This document shows, piece after piece, positions 48,902 to 57,399 of a stretch of DNA of 64,000 nucleotides; within the stretch, counting starts at the first letter, position 1, and each line of letters opens with the position of its first letter. This DNA comes from Nakazawaea peltata (Eukaryota > Ascomycota > Pichiomycetes > Alaninales > Pachysolenaceae): contig BCGQ01000002.1 of assembly GCA_001599355.1 (NCBI GenBank), positions 571,554-635,553 of the forward strand, written 5' to 3'. The notes below the pieces were generated by a model, which worked only from the letters and a program-made list of their open reading frames with translations, had not been told where the DNA came from and searched no databases. Made by a program: the position numbers and the translations under genes.

Positions 48902-50680
48902 ATGGGCTACTTGCAACTTGTCTTTAACGCTGTAAGCAGCTTCTTTGATCAACCATTAGTCGTGCAAATCATTGTCATTGTCGGACTCATTGGCGCCGTC
49001 ATTTACTCGGTCTTGACCAAAGTCCTCCCTAAATTGTTCGTCGTACCGCCATATGATTGGATTGATAAATTGGTGTTGCTGTTGCAATCGAAGCTGCAGA
49101 ACCCGAAATTGAAATCCACCAACAAATCTGGTTCATATAGACGTCGTTTGGTCTTGGGTTCTGCCCGTCCTGCCTTGTACTCTACCACCGAAAGTATAAG
49201 GGGCTTAAGAATTGCCGCCATCGATAAGGAGAATCAGATCGAGTTCTTGAGACAGTGCAAGATCAAGAGACCTGATGATGAAACAAGAAGAAAGATTTAT
49301 GGGTTCTTCCACCCATACTGTAACTCCAGTGGTGGAGGAGAGAAGGTACTTTGGGAGATGGTGAAGGATGTTTTACAGAATGATGAAAAGAACATTGTTG
49401 CTATTTATCATGGAGAATCACTGACTCCAAAGGACATTTTACTCAACGTTGGACTGAAATTTCATTTGACTGGATTACCTAGTGATAGAATTGTTTTCAT
49501 TTATCTCCCTCATGTATCATTAATTGACCCTCGTTCATGGCCATTTTTCACTTTGGTAGGTCAACTGATCGGGTCGATTGTCTTGCTGTTTGAACTGCTT
49601 TATCAATTGAGTCCTGACGTTTGGGTCGATACCGTCGGATTACCATTTTCATATCCTCTTGTTGGTCTTTCCCTTAAGATCCCAATCCTCGCTTATACTC
49701 ATTTCCCTGTCATTCAAAGTGAGATGTTAGGCAAATTGAATGTTTTTTCGATCAAAGGATCCATTAAATATGTGTATTGGTACTTATTTATGGGGCTGTA
49801 TAAGATGTGTGGAAAATTTGTCAGCTTGCTGTTTGTCAATTCCACCTGGACTTACAATCATATGTCTGAGATTTGGGATTTCATGGAAGAAGGTAGCATC
49901 GTGAAATGTTACCCAGTTTGTTCTCCTGATTTATTGCTTGAGAAGTCTCTGAAATCTCTGAAATCTCTGAAAAGAGAACATACAATTGTTTCTTTATCTC
50001 AATTTAGAGACGAGAAGAGACATGATTTGATATTGACTGAATATCTGAAATATCTTGAGTCAGTTCCTATTGAAGATGCATTTGACTTGAAATTAATTGG
50101 CTCTACAAGGTCTGAGGCCGATCTCCTGAAAGTGAAGAGCTTACAAAAATTATGTCAAGATTTGAAAATACCTACAGGTAAAGTGCATTTCTTAGTTGAT
50201 GTAAAATATGAACAGTTATTGGAGGAATTGGTGTCATGTGAAGTGGGGTTGAATGCTATGTGGAACGAACATTTCGGAATTGTTTGTGTTGAGTACATGG
50301 CTGCTGGATTGATTCCATTAGTTCATGCATCTGCTGGACCTTTACTTGACATTGTGGTGCCGTGGGATTCTAAGGCTAAAGCTCAAGTTGAGGAAAATAC
50401 CGAGTCTACAAGAACTGGATTCCATTTCAAAAGTGAGACCGATCCAGATTACAATGAATCTTTCAAAGAGTACAAGTCATTGAGTGAGAACCTTGTCATT
50501 TTGTCCAAATTGTCAGAAATTGAAAAGCAGGAGATTAGACAACGTGGAAGAGATTTGGTAAAGACTAAATTTGCAGACTCCAAATTCGTCTCATTACTTG
50601 AGAAGGGCTTAACCTATATTGACGAATTAGAAGTGTTCAACAGAGTGGATAAGCGTGATAAAGTGGATCAAATGTACTAG
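48902..50680 (+). CDS. ALG11: Alpha-1,2-mannosyltransferase Alg11 (GT4)
   Basis: The 592-residue ER enzyme adds the fourth and fifth mannoses to the dolichol-linked oligosaccharide on the cytosolic face. An N-terminal span (PLVVQIIVIVGLIGAVIYSV) is followed by YGFFHPYCNSSGGGEKVLWE (family signature), SPDVWVDTVGLPFSYPL, and the GT4 E-x7-E motif NEHFGIVCVEYMAAG near residue 455-470. CTG 49595 in FE-x-LY corresponds to the Ala of WEAL in animal Alg11. The start is ATG 48902; a longer open frame upstream has no ATG. Convergent with WSC1 (70 bp). Confidence 0.96.
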   Translation: MGYLQLVFNAVSSFFDQPLVVQIIVIVGLIGAVIYSVLTKVLPKLFVVPPYDWIDKLVLLLQSKLQNPKLKSTNKSGSYRRRLVLGSARPALYSTTESIRGLRIAAIDKENQIEFLRQCKIKRPDDETRRKIYGFFHPYCNSSGGGEKVLWEMVKDVLQNDEKNIVAIYHGESLTPKDILLNVGLKFHLTGLPSDRIVFIYLPHVSLIDPRSWPFFTLVGQLIGSIVLLFELLYQLSPDVWVDTVGLPFSYPLVGLSLKIPILAYTHFPVIQSEMLGKLNVFSIKGSIKYVYWYLFMGLYKMCGKFVSLLFVNSTWTYNHMSEIWDFMEEGSIVKCYPVCSPDLLLEKSLKSLKSLKREHTIVSLSQFRDEKRHDLILTEYLKYLESVPIEDAFDLKLIGSTRSEADLLKVKSLQKLCQDLKIPTGKVHFLVDVKYEQLLEELVSCEVGLNAMWNEHFGIVCVEYMAAGLIPLVHASAGPLLDIVVPWDSKAKAQVEENTESTRTGFHFKSETDPDYNESFKEYKSLSENLVILSKLSEIEKQEIRQRGRDLVKTKFADSKFVSLLEKGLTYIDELEVFNRVDKRDKVDQMY

Positions 50681-50750
50681 GTATTAATAAAAGTCATTCT
50701 ATCATTATTATTTCGGAACTATATCAGTAATGCATAATTTTTATGAGAGC

Positions 50751-51869
50751 TCAGATGTCATCCCAATCGACATCCGGGTTGATAACTCTTAACCCGGAGC
50801 CTGAATTGTTATGTCTGGCATCTGGAAGAGAGCCGTCACTTAAACGTCTCTTCCCCAGTAACAGCAGCAGCAGTACCTTCTCAACTTCGTAGTAGTCTGT
50901 CAAGGTAGAGTTGGAGTTCTTTTGCTTCAAGTTGTAGGCATTGTTCATGACAAATTCTTGAATCATCAGATCGGAGTTATCGTAGCTATCATCTTGGCCA
51001 GCACTCAGAGCCAGCAGCAGGTCTTCTTCCTCTTGTCTGCGCTTTCTATAGCAACAGAAGAAGAAGATGGCCAACATCAGCAATATCAGAAGACCCAAAA
51101 TGACACCAACAACGATTCCAGCAATGGCACCCTTACTGAGACCTGAGCCTGAAGTTTTGTTGGATTTTTCATCTGGATCAGCGGTAGAAGAATGCTTTGA
51201 TGAAGATGAAGATGCAGACAGTGTCTTGGTGACAACTATTTGAGAATTCGATTCAGTTACTGTGGTGATTTGAACCGAGTGTGTGGCATCTGAAGAAGAA
51301 GCAGACGTGGATGTAGGAGATGGCGACGACGAGGAGGATGAAGAGGAGGAGGATGATGATGATGATGTAGTTGTGGTCTCGGTTGGTGGAGAGCTCGAAG
51401 TTGGAGTCGTTGTTGTTTCTTCTTCAGAAGAGCTAGAAGAAGAGGAGGAAGTTGTAGTTTGAGTAGTCTTAGTTGAAGAGGTCGAACTAGAAGATGAAGA
51501 AGTGGTATCATTGTCATCATCATCGTCGCTTTCAGCATCAGAATTCTCATAGAGAGAGAAATAGTTACTTCCACCACAATTTTCATATGGATATCCAGCA
51601 CATTCTGTACTACAATTACTATCATCGACAGTATCGGCATCGATGGTGGAGTCTCCACAATAACATTGATCACCACCTAATAAAGCAGCGTACAATTTTC
51701 CGGAACACTCATCCTCACAATATGAAGTAGACTGGTAAGTATACTCACCCATCGAAGATAATGAAGACTTGATATCGGACGATTTGTAACATCCCACGTA
51801 AGAGAAGGAATCCAGTCGTATCTTTAGCAGCAAAGCCAGCAATGCTATGAGGGAACTAGTTTTGACCAT
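50751..51869 (-). CDS. WSC1: Cell wall integrity sensor Wsc1/Slg1 type
   Basis: The 372-residue type I membrane protein has a signal peptide, a WSC domain (about 22-112) with eight cysteines (YVGCYKS, YCEDECSG, DQCYCGD, CSTECAG, NCGG), and a long Ser/Thr stalk (115-225). A membrane span (GAIAGIVVGVILG onward, about 247-272) precedes a basic cytosolic tail. The C-terminal GKRRLSDGSLPDA and LRVINPDVD are Wsc1-type motifs that contact Rom2. Read with CTG as Ala, the cytosolic run that looks like six leucines becomes VAAAALA, another becomes DAAAAASAG, and the signal peptide ends KIRA before DSFSYVG, a proper -1 Ala. It senses wall stress and activates Rho1-Pkc1. Confidence 0.93.
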   Translation of the reverse strand: MVKTSSLIALLALLLKIRLDSFSYVGCYKSSDIKSSLSSMGEYTYQSTSYCEDECSGKLYAALLGGDQCYCGDSTIDADTVDDSNCSTECAGYPYENCGGSNYFSLYENSDAESDDDDDNDTTSSSSSSTSSTKTTQTTTSSSSSSSSEEETTTTPTSSSPPTETTTTSSSSSSSSSSSSSSPSPTSTSASSSDATHSVQITTVTESNSQIVVTKTLSASSSSSKHSSTADPDEKSNKTSGSGLSKGAIAGIVVGVILGLLILLMLAIFFFCCYRKRRQEEEDLLLALSAGQDDSYDNSDLMIQEFVMNNAYNLKQKNSNSTLTDYYEVEKVLLLLLLGKRRLSDGSLPDARHNNSGSGLRVINPDVDWDDI

Positions 51870-54071
51870 TTCTCGAAATTCAAATGCAGGGCCAGTTATT
51901 CAAATGCAAATTTAGTATATCCCAGGATAATCGTTACCTTTTGTATGGCTAATTCTTTGTGTATGCAAGAGAAAAAATATCCCCTTTTCTTGTAACTAAG
52001 TTGAGCGTAAGGAAAACTTTCTTTTGACAAGGGGAAATAAGCGAGAGTGGAGAGTTTTTGGAGCGTTTGGAGAACTCTTAATAAATATACGCCAATCAGG
52101 AGAGGGAAATGGAGTGCAATTGGGTATCAATAATGAGCACACCTGACCTGTGTAATGCCAAACTAATGTAAATGATGATGGTAAATACTCTAAACCTCCT
52201 AGATCAGTTGTTCTAAACAAATGTGGATCAAGTCGGATTATATAGAAAACGAAAAATTTTCGATCCCAGAAAAGAAAAGAAAAACAACAACAAAAGTACG
52301 TAGTTGCCTACAGATTAAAAACAAAAAAACAACAACAAACAACTGCAAAGGATCAAAGCTGCGCACAAAGTTAATTTAAAACAGTGCTTAGAAAAGTTGG
52401 TTAGGCAGAGGTACATTGCCTTGCGATACATGTTCCACGAAATCTGATGCGAGTAACCGCATTATCCGTAGAGATCTGAAATAAGGCGTTGTACACTTCA
52501 GGTTAGTGGGGGTTATAGTAGTAAGGCTTTTTCTGTTATCTCGGTCGAGATCTCAACTGTCGAAAATAGTCTCCAAGTGACAACCCAAATAGTGTCTCAC
52601 GCAGTCTCAATACAAATAATTTATCGCTCGATTGGGATTACGAAATCGTATACACTTCCTGCATTCGGACCCTCAAAAACTTAGTGTTTACCATTTCCCG
52701 ATCCAGCCTCGAATTATCAAGTTTGGGGTTGATATTGCAAAGGAAGATCCTTCGCTCTTACTAGTGTTCTCTCGCAGTAACAAATACGCAACGTGTCGAG
52801 GTAGAAGGCGCAGACTTAACAATAGAATACCATGCAAGGGGGTGATAATTTCATAGCAAAGTGACTATTTTGAGCATTATATCATTTTTCTTTAATGTTG
52901 TTGCCATGTCTCAGCCATGACAACCAGTAGTGGGATTGGTTGTTGTTATGACTCGAAAATCTAAGACATTCACTCCGAATTACTCTTGATACTGATTCAA
53001 TTTCAAGGCTCAGTGACAAGACTTCAATTCCACCACCATACATGCTATCCCCTTTGAACCCCAGGGGTCTCTCACTCCAATCGATCAAATTCCCGTAATA
53101 TTCAAGGTCGAGACTCGCATCAAAGAACGAAAGTCTTCATCGGAAGTGCACAGTTGCATACTTTCTATTATGTGTAGCGCATACTTTTCAATGTTATTTT
53201 CCGGATAACTTTTTTCTTTTGCGTTTCTTTTTTGTTTGTGTGTGGTTGAAAAGTTTCGCCTTTAATAGTGATGACAGATCGGCCGGAAACAGACGAACTT
53301 TAGACTGGGTATCTGACTCATTGGAAATCAATCTCTGTTGAAACATCAACTTCCTGTTTATAGTGTTGATGTCATCTGGTCTCACCTTGGTCTCTCCTCT
53401 CGTTTCTCCTCTGGTCTCAGGTATCTCATTTCAGCGGCCACTTCATATTTACCTTGGCAACTTTACCACCTTAACTGATCTCGCGTTTAGCGTGTACTTC
53501 TCCATCCTTGTTTTCTTTTCTTTTTCGGCTTTTCGGTTGTTAGTTTACCTTCGAGCGGCGCGCTCCTCTGTTATGCTCACACTAAAAAGCACTCTTCGAC
53601 GCGTAGAAGCAAATTCCACTCGACTCGCATGGCTTCTATCCTGTTCTCTTACCAATCTTACTCGATCCTTGGTTTTTTTTCAGTTAAGGTTTGAAGTATC
53701 TTTATCTTTGTGCTTTGATTAGCGGTTTTTCTTTGTAATTGTTCAAAGAAGGTTGAAAGGATTATCGGTATAGTGGGTTGAATGCCTTTAACATATAGAC
53801 TTAACTCCTCTTAAGATCACAATTTCTCTTTATGTCCACCACCTTTCTGTAATTCCTCTTTTCCTCATATCTTCGTGTTGCAGCACCACTCTATACCACT
53901 CCATCCTCGTCCCTGATATAGTACCCACGAAAGTCTCCTCCGTCTTGCCCATCTCATCGTCCTTGAGCATTTTATCATTTAATTTCTACCAAATAACCGT
54001 TTTTTATTTCTGAAAAATTTTTTGAGCGCTTGACTATCTGAAGGCTGGATATAGTGAAGGAAACGAAGATT
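51870..54071. other. 2.2-kb intergenic region with no recognised gene
   Basis: By far the longest gap in the window, upstream of both WSC1 and BCS1. It includes an A-rich block with CAACAACAA repeats (52254-52360), a central mixed-sequence part of higher complexity (52400-53150) and pyrimidine-rich sequence (53380-53960). I looked for SRP RNA, RNase P RNA, U1-U6 and U3 signatures and tRNA B boxes and found none that convince. The longest frame (ATG 53369 to 53722, 117 codons) is F/L/S-rich and probably chance. It may hold an unidentified non-coding RNA, a replication origin or long leaders. Confidence 0.5.
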
Positions 54072-55451
54072 ATGAGTGAAAGTACAGCTCCTTCGATGTC
54101 TGAAGGGTCTTCGAATCCCATGCCTGGACCTCCGAAATTGGATATACAGAAGATTTATCTGGACAGTGATGGTACAGTCTCGGGAATGTCGAAGTCTGTC
54201 TTCGACCAGGCTGTTATGAATAATCCATATTTTGCAGCTGGTGGTGGATTGATGCTTTTGGGAGGTGCATTGCTGATTCTGAGATCACTTGTGGTTAAGG
54301 GAGCTGGATTTCTGTATCGTCAGCTTCTTGTTGACTTAGAAATTTCCTCCAAAGACAGATCATATGGCTGGTTCCTCGAGTGGATGTCTCAGCACAAGAC
54401 CAGAGTATCCAGACACTTGGCGGTGGAGACTAACTATGCTCAACGTAAAAATGGAAGTGTTGAGACTGATTTCTCGTTGGTTCCTGGTCCAGGTAACCAT
54501 TTTTTGAAATACAAGGGAGCTTTTATGTTTGTAAAGAGAGAAAGATCTGGGAAGTTATTGGACATGCATAGTGGAGCTCCATTTGAGACCGTGACATTGA
54601 CTACATTATACAAAGATCGTAATTTATTCTATAATATGTTGGACGAACTGAAAAGATTACTGTTGAAATCTTCGATTGGAAAGACCGTTATTTACACCCC
54701 ATGGAACAAAGACTGGTTACCCTTTGGTCTGCCCCGTAAGAAGCGGATGATAGACAGTGTCATTTTAGACAAGGGGGTTAAGGAAGAAATTTTGAAAGAT
54801 GTCAAAGGTTTCCTCAAGAACGGTGATTGGTACCATGAGAGAGGAATCCCTTACAGAAGAGGATATTTGCTCTATGGACCTCCAGGAAGTGGTAAGACCA
54901 GTTTTATCCAGCTGTTAGCTGGTGAATTAGACTATGACATTTGTCTTTTGAATTTGTCGGAGCTGAATTTGACCGACGACAGATTAAATTATATAATGAA
55001 CCATATTCCTGGCAGAAGTATTTTGTTATTAGAGGATATTGACCTGCTGTTCAACAAAAGAGAACAGTCTACCGAGTCTGGTTACACTAGTAAAGTCACA
55101 TTCAGTGGGTTGTTGAATCTGCTCGATGGTGTGACATCAGCCGAGGAAATCTTGACTTTCATGACCACTAATCATCCAGAAAAGTTAGATCCTCTGTTAA
55201 TGCGTCCGGGAAGAGTAGATTATAAAGTACTTATCGACAATCTGACTGAATACCAAGTTGAACATTTGTTCAAAAAATTCTACCCAGACCAAGACGAGAA
55301 ATGTGCTCAATTCTTAGACAAGTACAGAGCATTAAATCTCACCAATGTCAGTACAGCCGCATTACAGGGTTTATTTGTCTACAATAAATTTAATCCTCAA
55401 GGCTCTATTGACATGATCGAGGTGTTGAAAAATCCTCGTCATTCATTCTAA
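54072..55451 (+). CDS. BCS1: Mitochondrial AAA translocase Bcs1
   Basis: The 459-residue protein has a short N-terminus, one membrane span (about 57-76), the BCS1-specific domain (about 80-220) and an AAA domain with Walker A GPPGSGKT (269-276), Walker B ILLLEDID and second region of homology ending MRPGR. Bcs1 moves folded Rieske protein Rip1 across the inner membrane into complex III. Eight CTG codons, including those in ED-I-D-x-x-FNKR, LLN-x-LDGV, LDP-x-LMRPGR and N-x-TEYQV, sit where other Bcs1 proteins have Ala. The start is ATG 54072 ([10 protein letters not shown]); the preceding in-frame GTG is not a yeast start. Confidence 0.98.
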   Translation: MSESTAPSMSEGSSNPMPGPPKLDIQKIYLDSDGTVSGMSKSVFDQAVMNNPYFAAGGGLMLLGGALLILRSLVVKGAGFLYRQLLVDLEISSKDRSYGWFLEWMSQHKTRVSRHLAVETNYAQRKNGSVETDFSLVPGPGNHFLKYKGAFMFVKRERSGKLLDMHSGAPFETVTLTTLYKDRNLFYNMLDELKRLLLKSSIGKTVIYTPWNKDWLPFGLPRKKRMIDSVILDKGVKEEILKDVKGFLKNGDWYHERGIPYRRGYLLYGPPGSGKTSFIQLLAGELDYDICLLNLSELNLTDDRLNYIMNHIPGRSILLLEDIDLLFNKREQSTESGYTSKVTFSGLLNLLDGVTSAEEILTFMTTNHPEKLDPLLMRPGRVDYKVLIDNLTEYQVEHLFKKFYPDQDEKCAQFLDKYRALNLTNVSTAALQGLFVYNKFNPQGSIDMIEVLKNPRHSF

Positions 55452-55489
55452 AACTTGTATATAATTTCTATAATGAATTTTAGCTGTAA

Positions 55490-57016
55490 CTACAATTTAA
55501 GACCAACCTTGGCGATCATACAAAGATGGTCACTTCCGTACATTCCTTCTCTTGGTTGACCACTTGGTTCTGGACCCATTTCCAGAGGCATTGGCATACG
55601 GAGCAAGGCTCTGATCCTAACCGAATTTTCAGTCTCAAAAGTCTCTAACTCATCAACCTCACGTCTATCCTCAGATTCTGGATCCCAGTCTCGGATCAAG
55701 AAAATGTAGTCCAAAAGACCTCTCCAAGCATGAGCCCAATTACTGAAAATCGGCTCATTTCTATCATTGTCGGTGTTCTCTTTATGAACTTTGTTATAAG
55801 CTACAGAATACAAAGAAATAGCACGCTTGTCAAGAGAGTTGTGCAAGTCCAGGATCTGGGTCAATAAAGTCTGCTGTTGTGGTGTAATTTCGTGTTCTTC
55901 CGGGTTTGGAGTCTTGGGTTGATTCTCACCGACGATCTCAATATTCTCTTCACGATCTTCGTCTACACCAGTACCTCTCAAATTGGAGTACTGGAATGAC
56001 GTAGAAACGGCTAAAACTTTGGATGCTCTATCACTATAAGAAACCGGTTTCTTGGTGATAGACAAGTATGGAGAATCGTATGGCTGAGAATTGAAATCCC
56101 CAGCAAAGAACTTGAACCAACTCTCATCAGATGTCTTATGTAATACATTGACACGATGTTGAAGCTCTTTCATCTTATTCAAAAGAATGTACGTTTGTAA
56201 AGTTCTTGCAAAGGTTCCAAATGGATGCCAGAACATGTGGGTGGTCCCAATGATAATTCCTCTCTTCTTGCAGTCGGAAGAAACGTTCTTGAATTCTAAT
56301 ACACACATAAGGGCTACATTACGGGTTAAAGTTGGGGGTTTTACGTCTCCAGTGTCTTCGTTATCAAACTGGATTTGAGATACGTCGATACAATTGAACT
56401 TTTCGCGTCTCCAAAATATACATATACCATGATTTTTGTCCCCCTCACGATAGTACTTGTTGTCATATCCCAATTTCCCGAGTTCTATCTTCCAATAGCT
56501 GTTGAACTGAACGAAGTCAACCTCTTGTAAACACAAGATGTCTGAATTATAATGTTTGATTTCATTGAGCAAGACAATTGATCTTTTGAACCATTTCAAG
56601 GCATTTCCATTTGTGGGGAACAATTTGCGTCTGATAAGAGCTTGGGCCAACAAGTTATAGGTCATAATCTCGATGTCCATGTAATCTCCCTCATCTTCAG
56701 TGGCATGGGGCACTTCTAAGAATGGACGCTTGATAAAGCGAAGATCATTCGGGGTATCGATTTGAGTTGGGTCCACACCTTGAGCAATCAGTTCCAGCAG
56801 TTTTCTCTCTTTCTCCAGCATCTTCAAAGCTCTTTGTTCCGCAATGTACTCTGGAGTCAACTTCGAGGGATCCATGGCTCCCTTCCTCTTCTTCAGCTTC
56901 TTTGAAGGCTTCTTCAGTTCATTATTAGTGGGGGTAATGGAGAGATTTTCGAGTTTAGATTCGATATTCGAACCTTCTATAGGTACATCTGGTGAATCAG
57001 TCGTTGGTTGAGTCAT
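55490..57016 (-). CDS. NGL2: RNA 3' exonuclease Ngl2 type (EEP family)
   Basis: The 508-residue Ccr4-related endonuclease/exonuclease/phosphatase-fold protein has a Lys-rich N-terminus (about 30-50, KKPSKKLKKRKG) and the catalytic motifs MTYNLLAQALIRRKLFP, DILCLQEVDF (metal-binding Glu), GTTHMFWHP, FAGDFNSQPYDSPYL and the final GSDHLCM. Ngl2 trims the 3' end of 5.8S rRNA. A 50-residue acidic insert near 370 separates it from Ccr4 itself, which also carries leucine-rich repeats that are absent here. Convergent with BCS1 (38 bp). Confidence 0.9.
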   Translation of the reverse strand: MTQPTTDSPDVPIEGSNIESKLENLSITPTNNELKKPSKKLKKRKGAMDPSKLTPEYIAEQRALKMLEKERKLLELIAQGVDPTQIDTPNDLRFIKRPFLEVPHATEDEGDYMDIEIMTYNLLAQALIRRKLFPTNGNALKWFKRSIVLLNEIKHYNSDILCLQEVDFVQFNSYWKIELGKLGYDNKYYREGDKNHGICIFWRREKFNCIDVSQIQFDNEDTGDVKPPTLTRNVALMCVLEFKNVSSDCKKRGIIIGTTHMFWHPFGTFARTLQTYILLNKMKELQHRVNVLHKTSDESWFKFFAGDFNSQPYDSPYLSITKKPVSYSDRASKVLAVSTSFQYSNLRGTGVDEDREENIEIVGENQPKTPNPEEHEITPQQQTLLTQILDLHNSLDKRAISLYSVAYNKVHKENTDNDRNEPIFSNWAHAWRGLLDYIFLIRDWDPESEDRREVDELETFETENSVRIRALLRMPMPLEMGPEPSGQPREGMYGSDHLCMIAKVGLKL

Positions 57017-57399
57017 TGCCAGCTGTACTTCCTATCCAGTTCTCGAGACGGATTTTAGGTCAAAGTCGAGATGAGATGAAAAATAGGTCAGTTATTGATA
57101 AACTGCTCAAGTGAAAAATACAGATATGATAATTGATAAAATGCTATTGATGACAAATTATGTATGATAATTGATAAAATGCTAAACACAATATAATACA
57201 GTCTGATAATTGATAAAATGCTAAGAATGGATAGGTGGGCTTACGATGATAGTTTAAATTGGATAATTCGGTATAATGACAAGAGGTGATTTCATTAGTT
57301 CAGCCTTGAACATCCTGAACGGGTAAATCACCCCATTCGGTACTATAAGAGATATAACTACTATGTACTTTGAAGATTAAGAGAAGAAGTCCTAAAGAT
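57017..57399. promoter_or_regulatory. NGL2 promoter with 38-bp-spaced repeats
   Basis: A 383-bp gap upstream of NGL2 and downstream of NAB3 (both minus). It contains the repeat series listed separately. No gene. Confidence 0.5.
57090..57223. repeat. Three exact 20-mers plus one diverged copy, about 38 bp apart
   Basis: TGATAATTGATAAAATGCTA occurs exactly at 57127-57146, 57165-57184 and 57204-57223 (steps of 38 and 39 bp). A diverged copy (GTTATTGATAAACTGCTCA) begins near 57090, a further 37 bp back. The interspersed 18-19 bp differ between copies. The location is 75-210 bp from the NGL2 ATG. Confidence 0.85.

Noticed and set aside
53369-53722. 117-codon frame in the 2.2-kb gap
   Set aside because: F/L/S-rich composition reflects T/C-rich DNA, and no motif is visible. 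Kept only as a remark in the gap entry.
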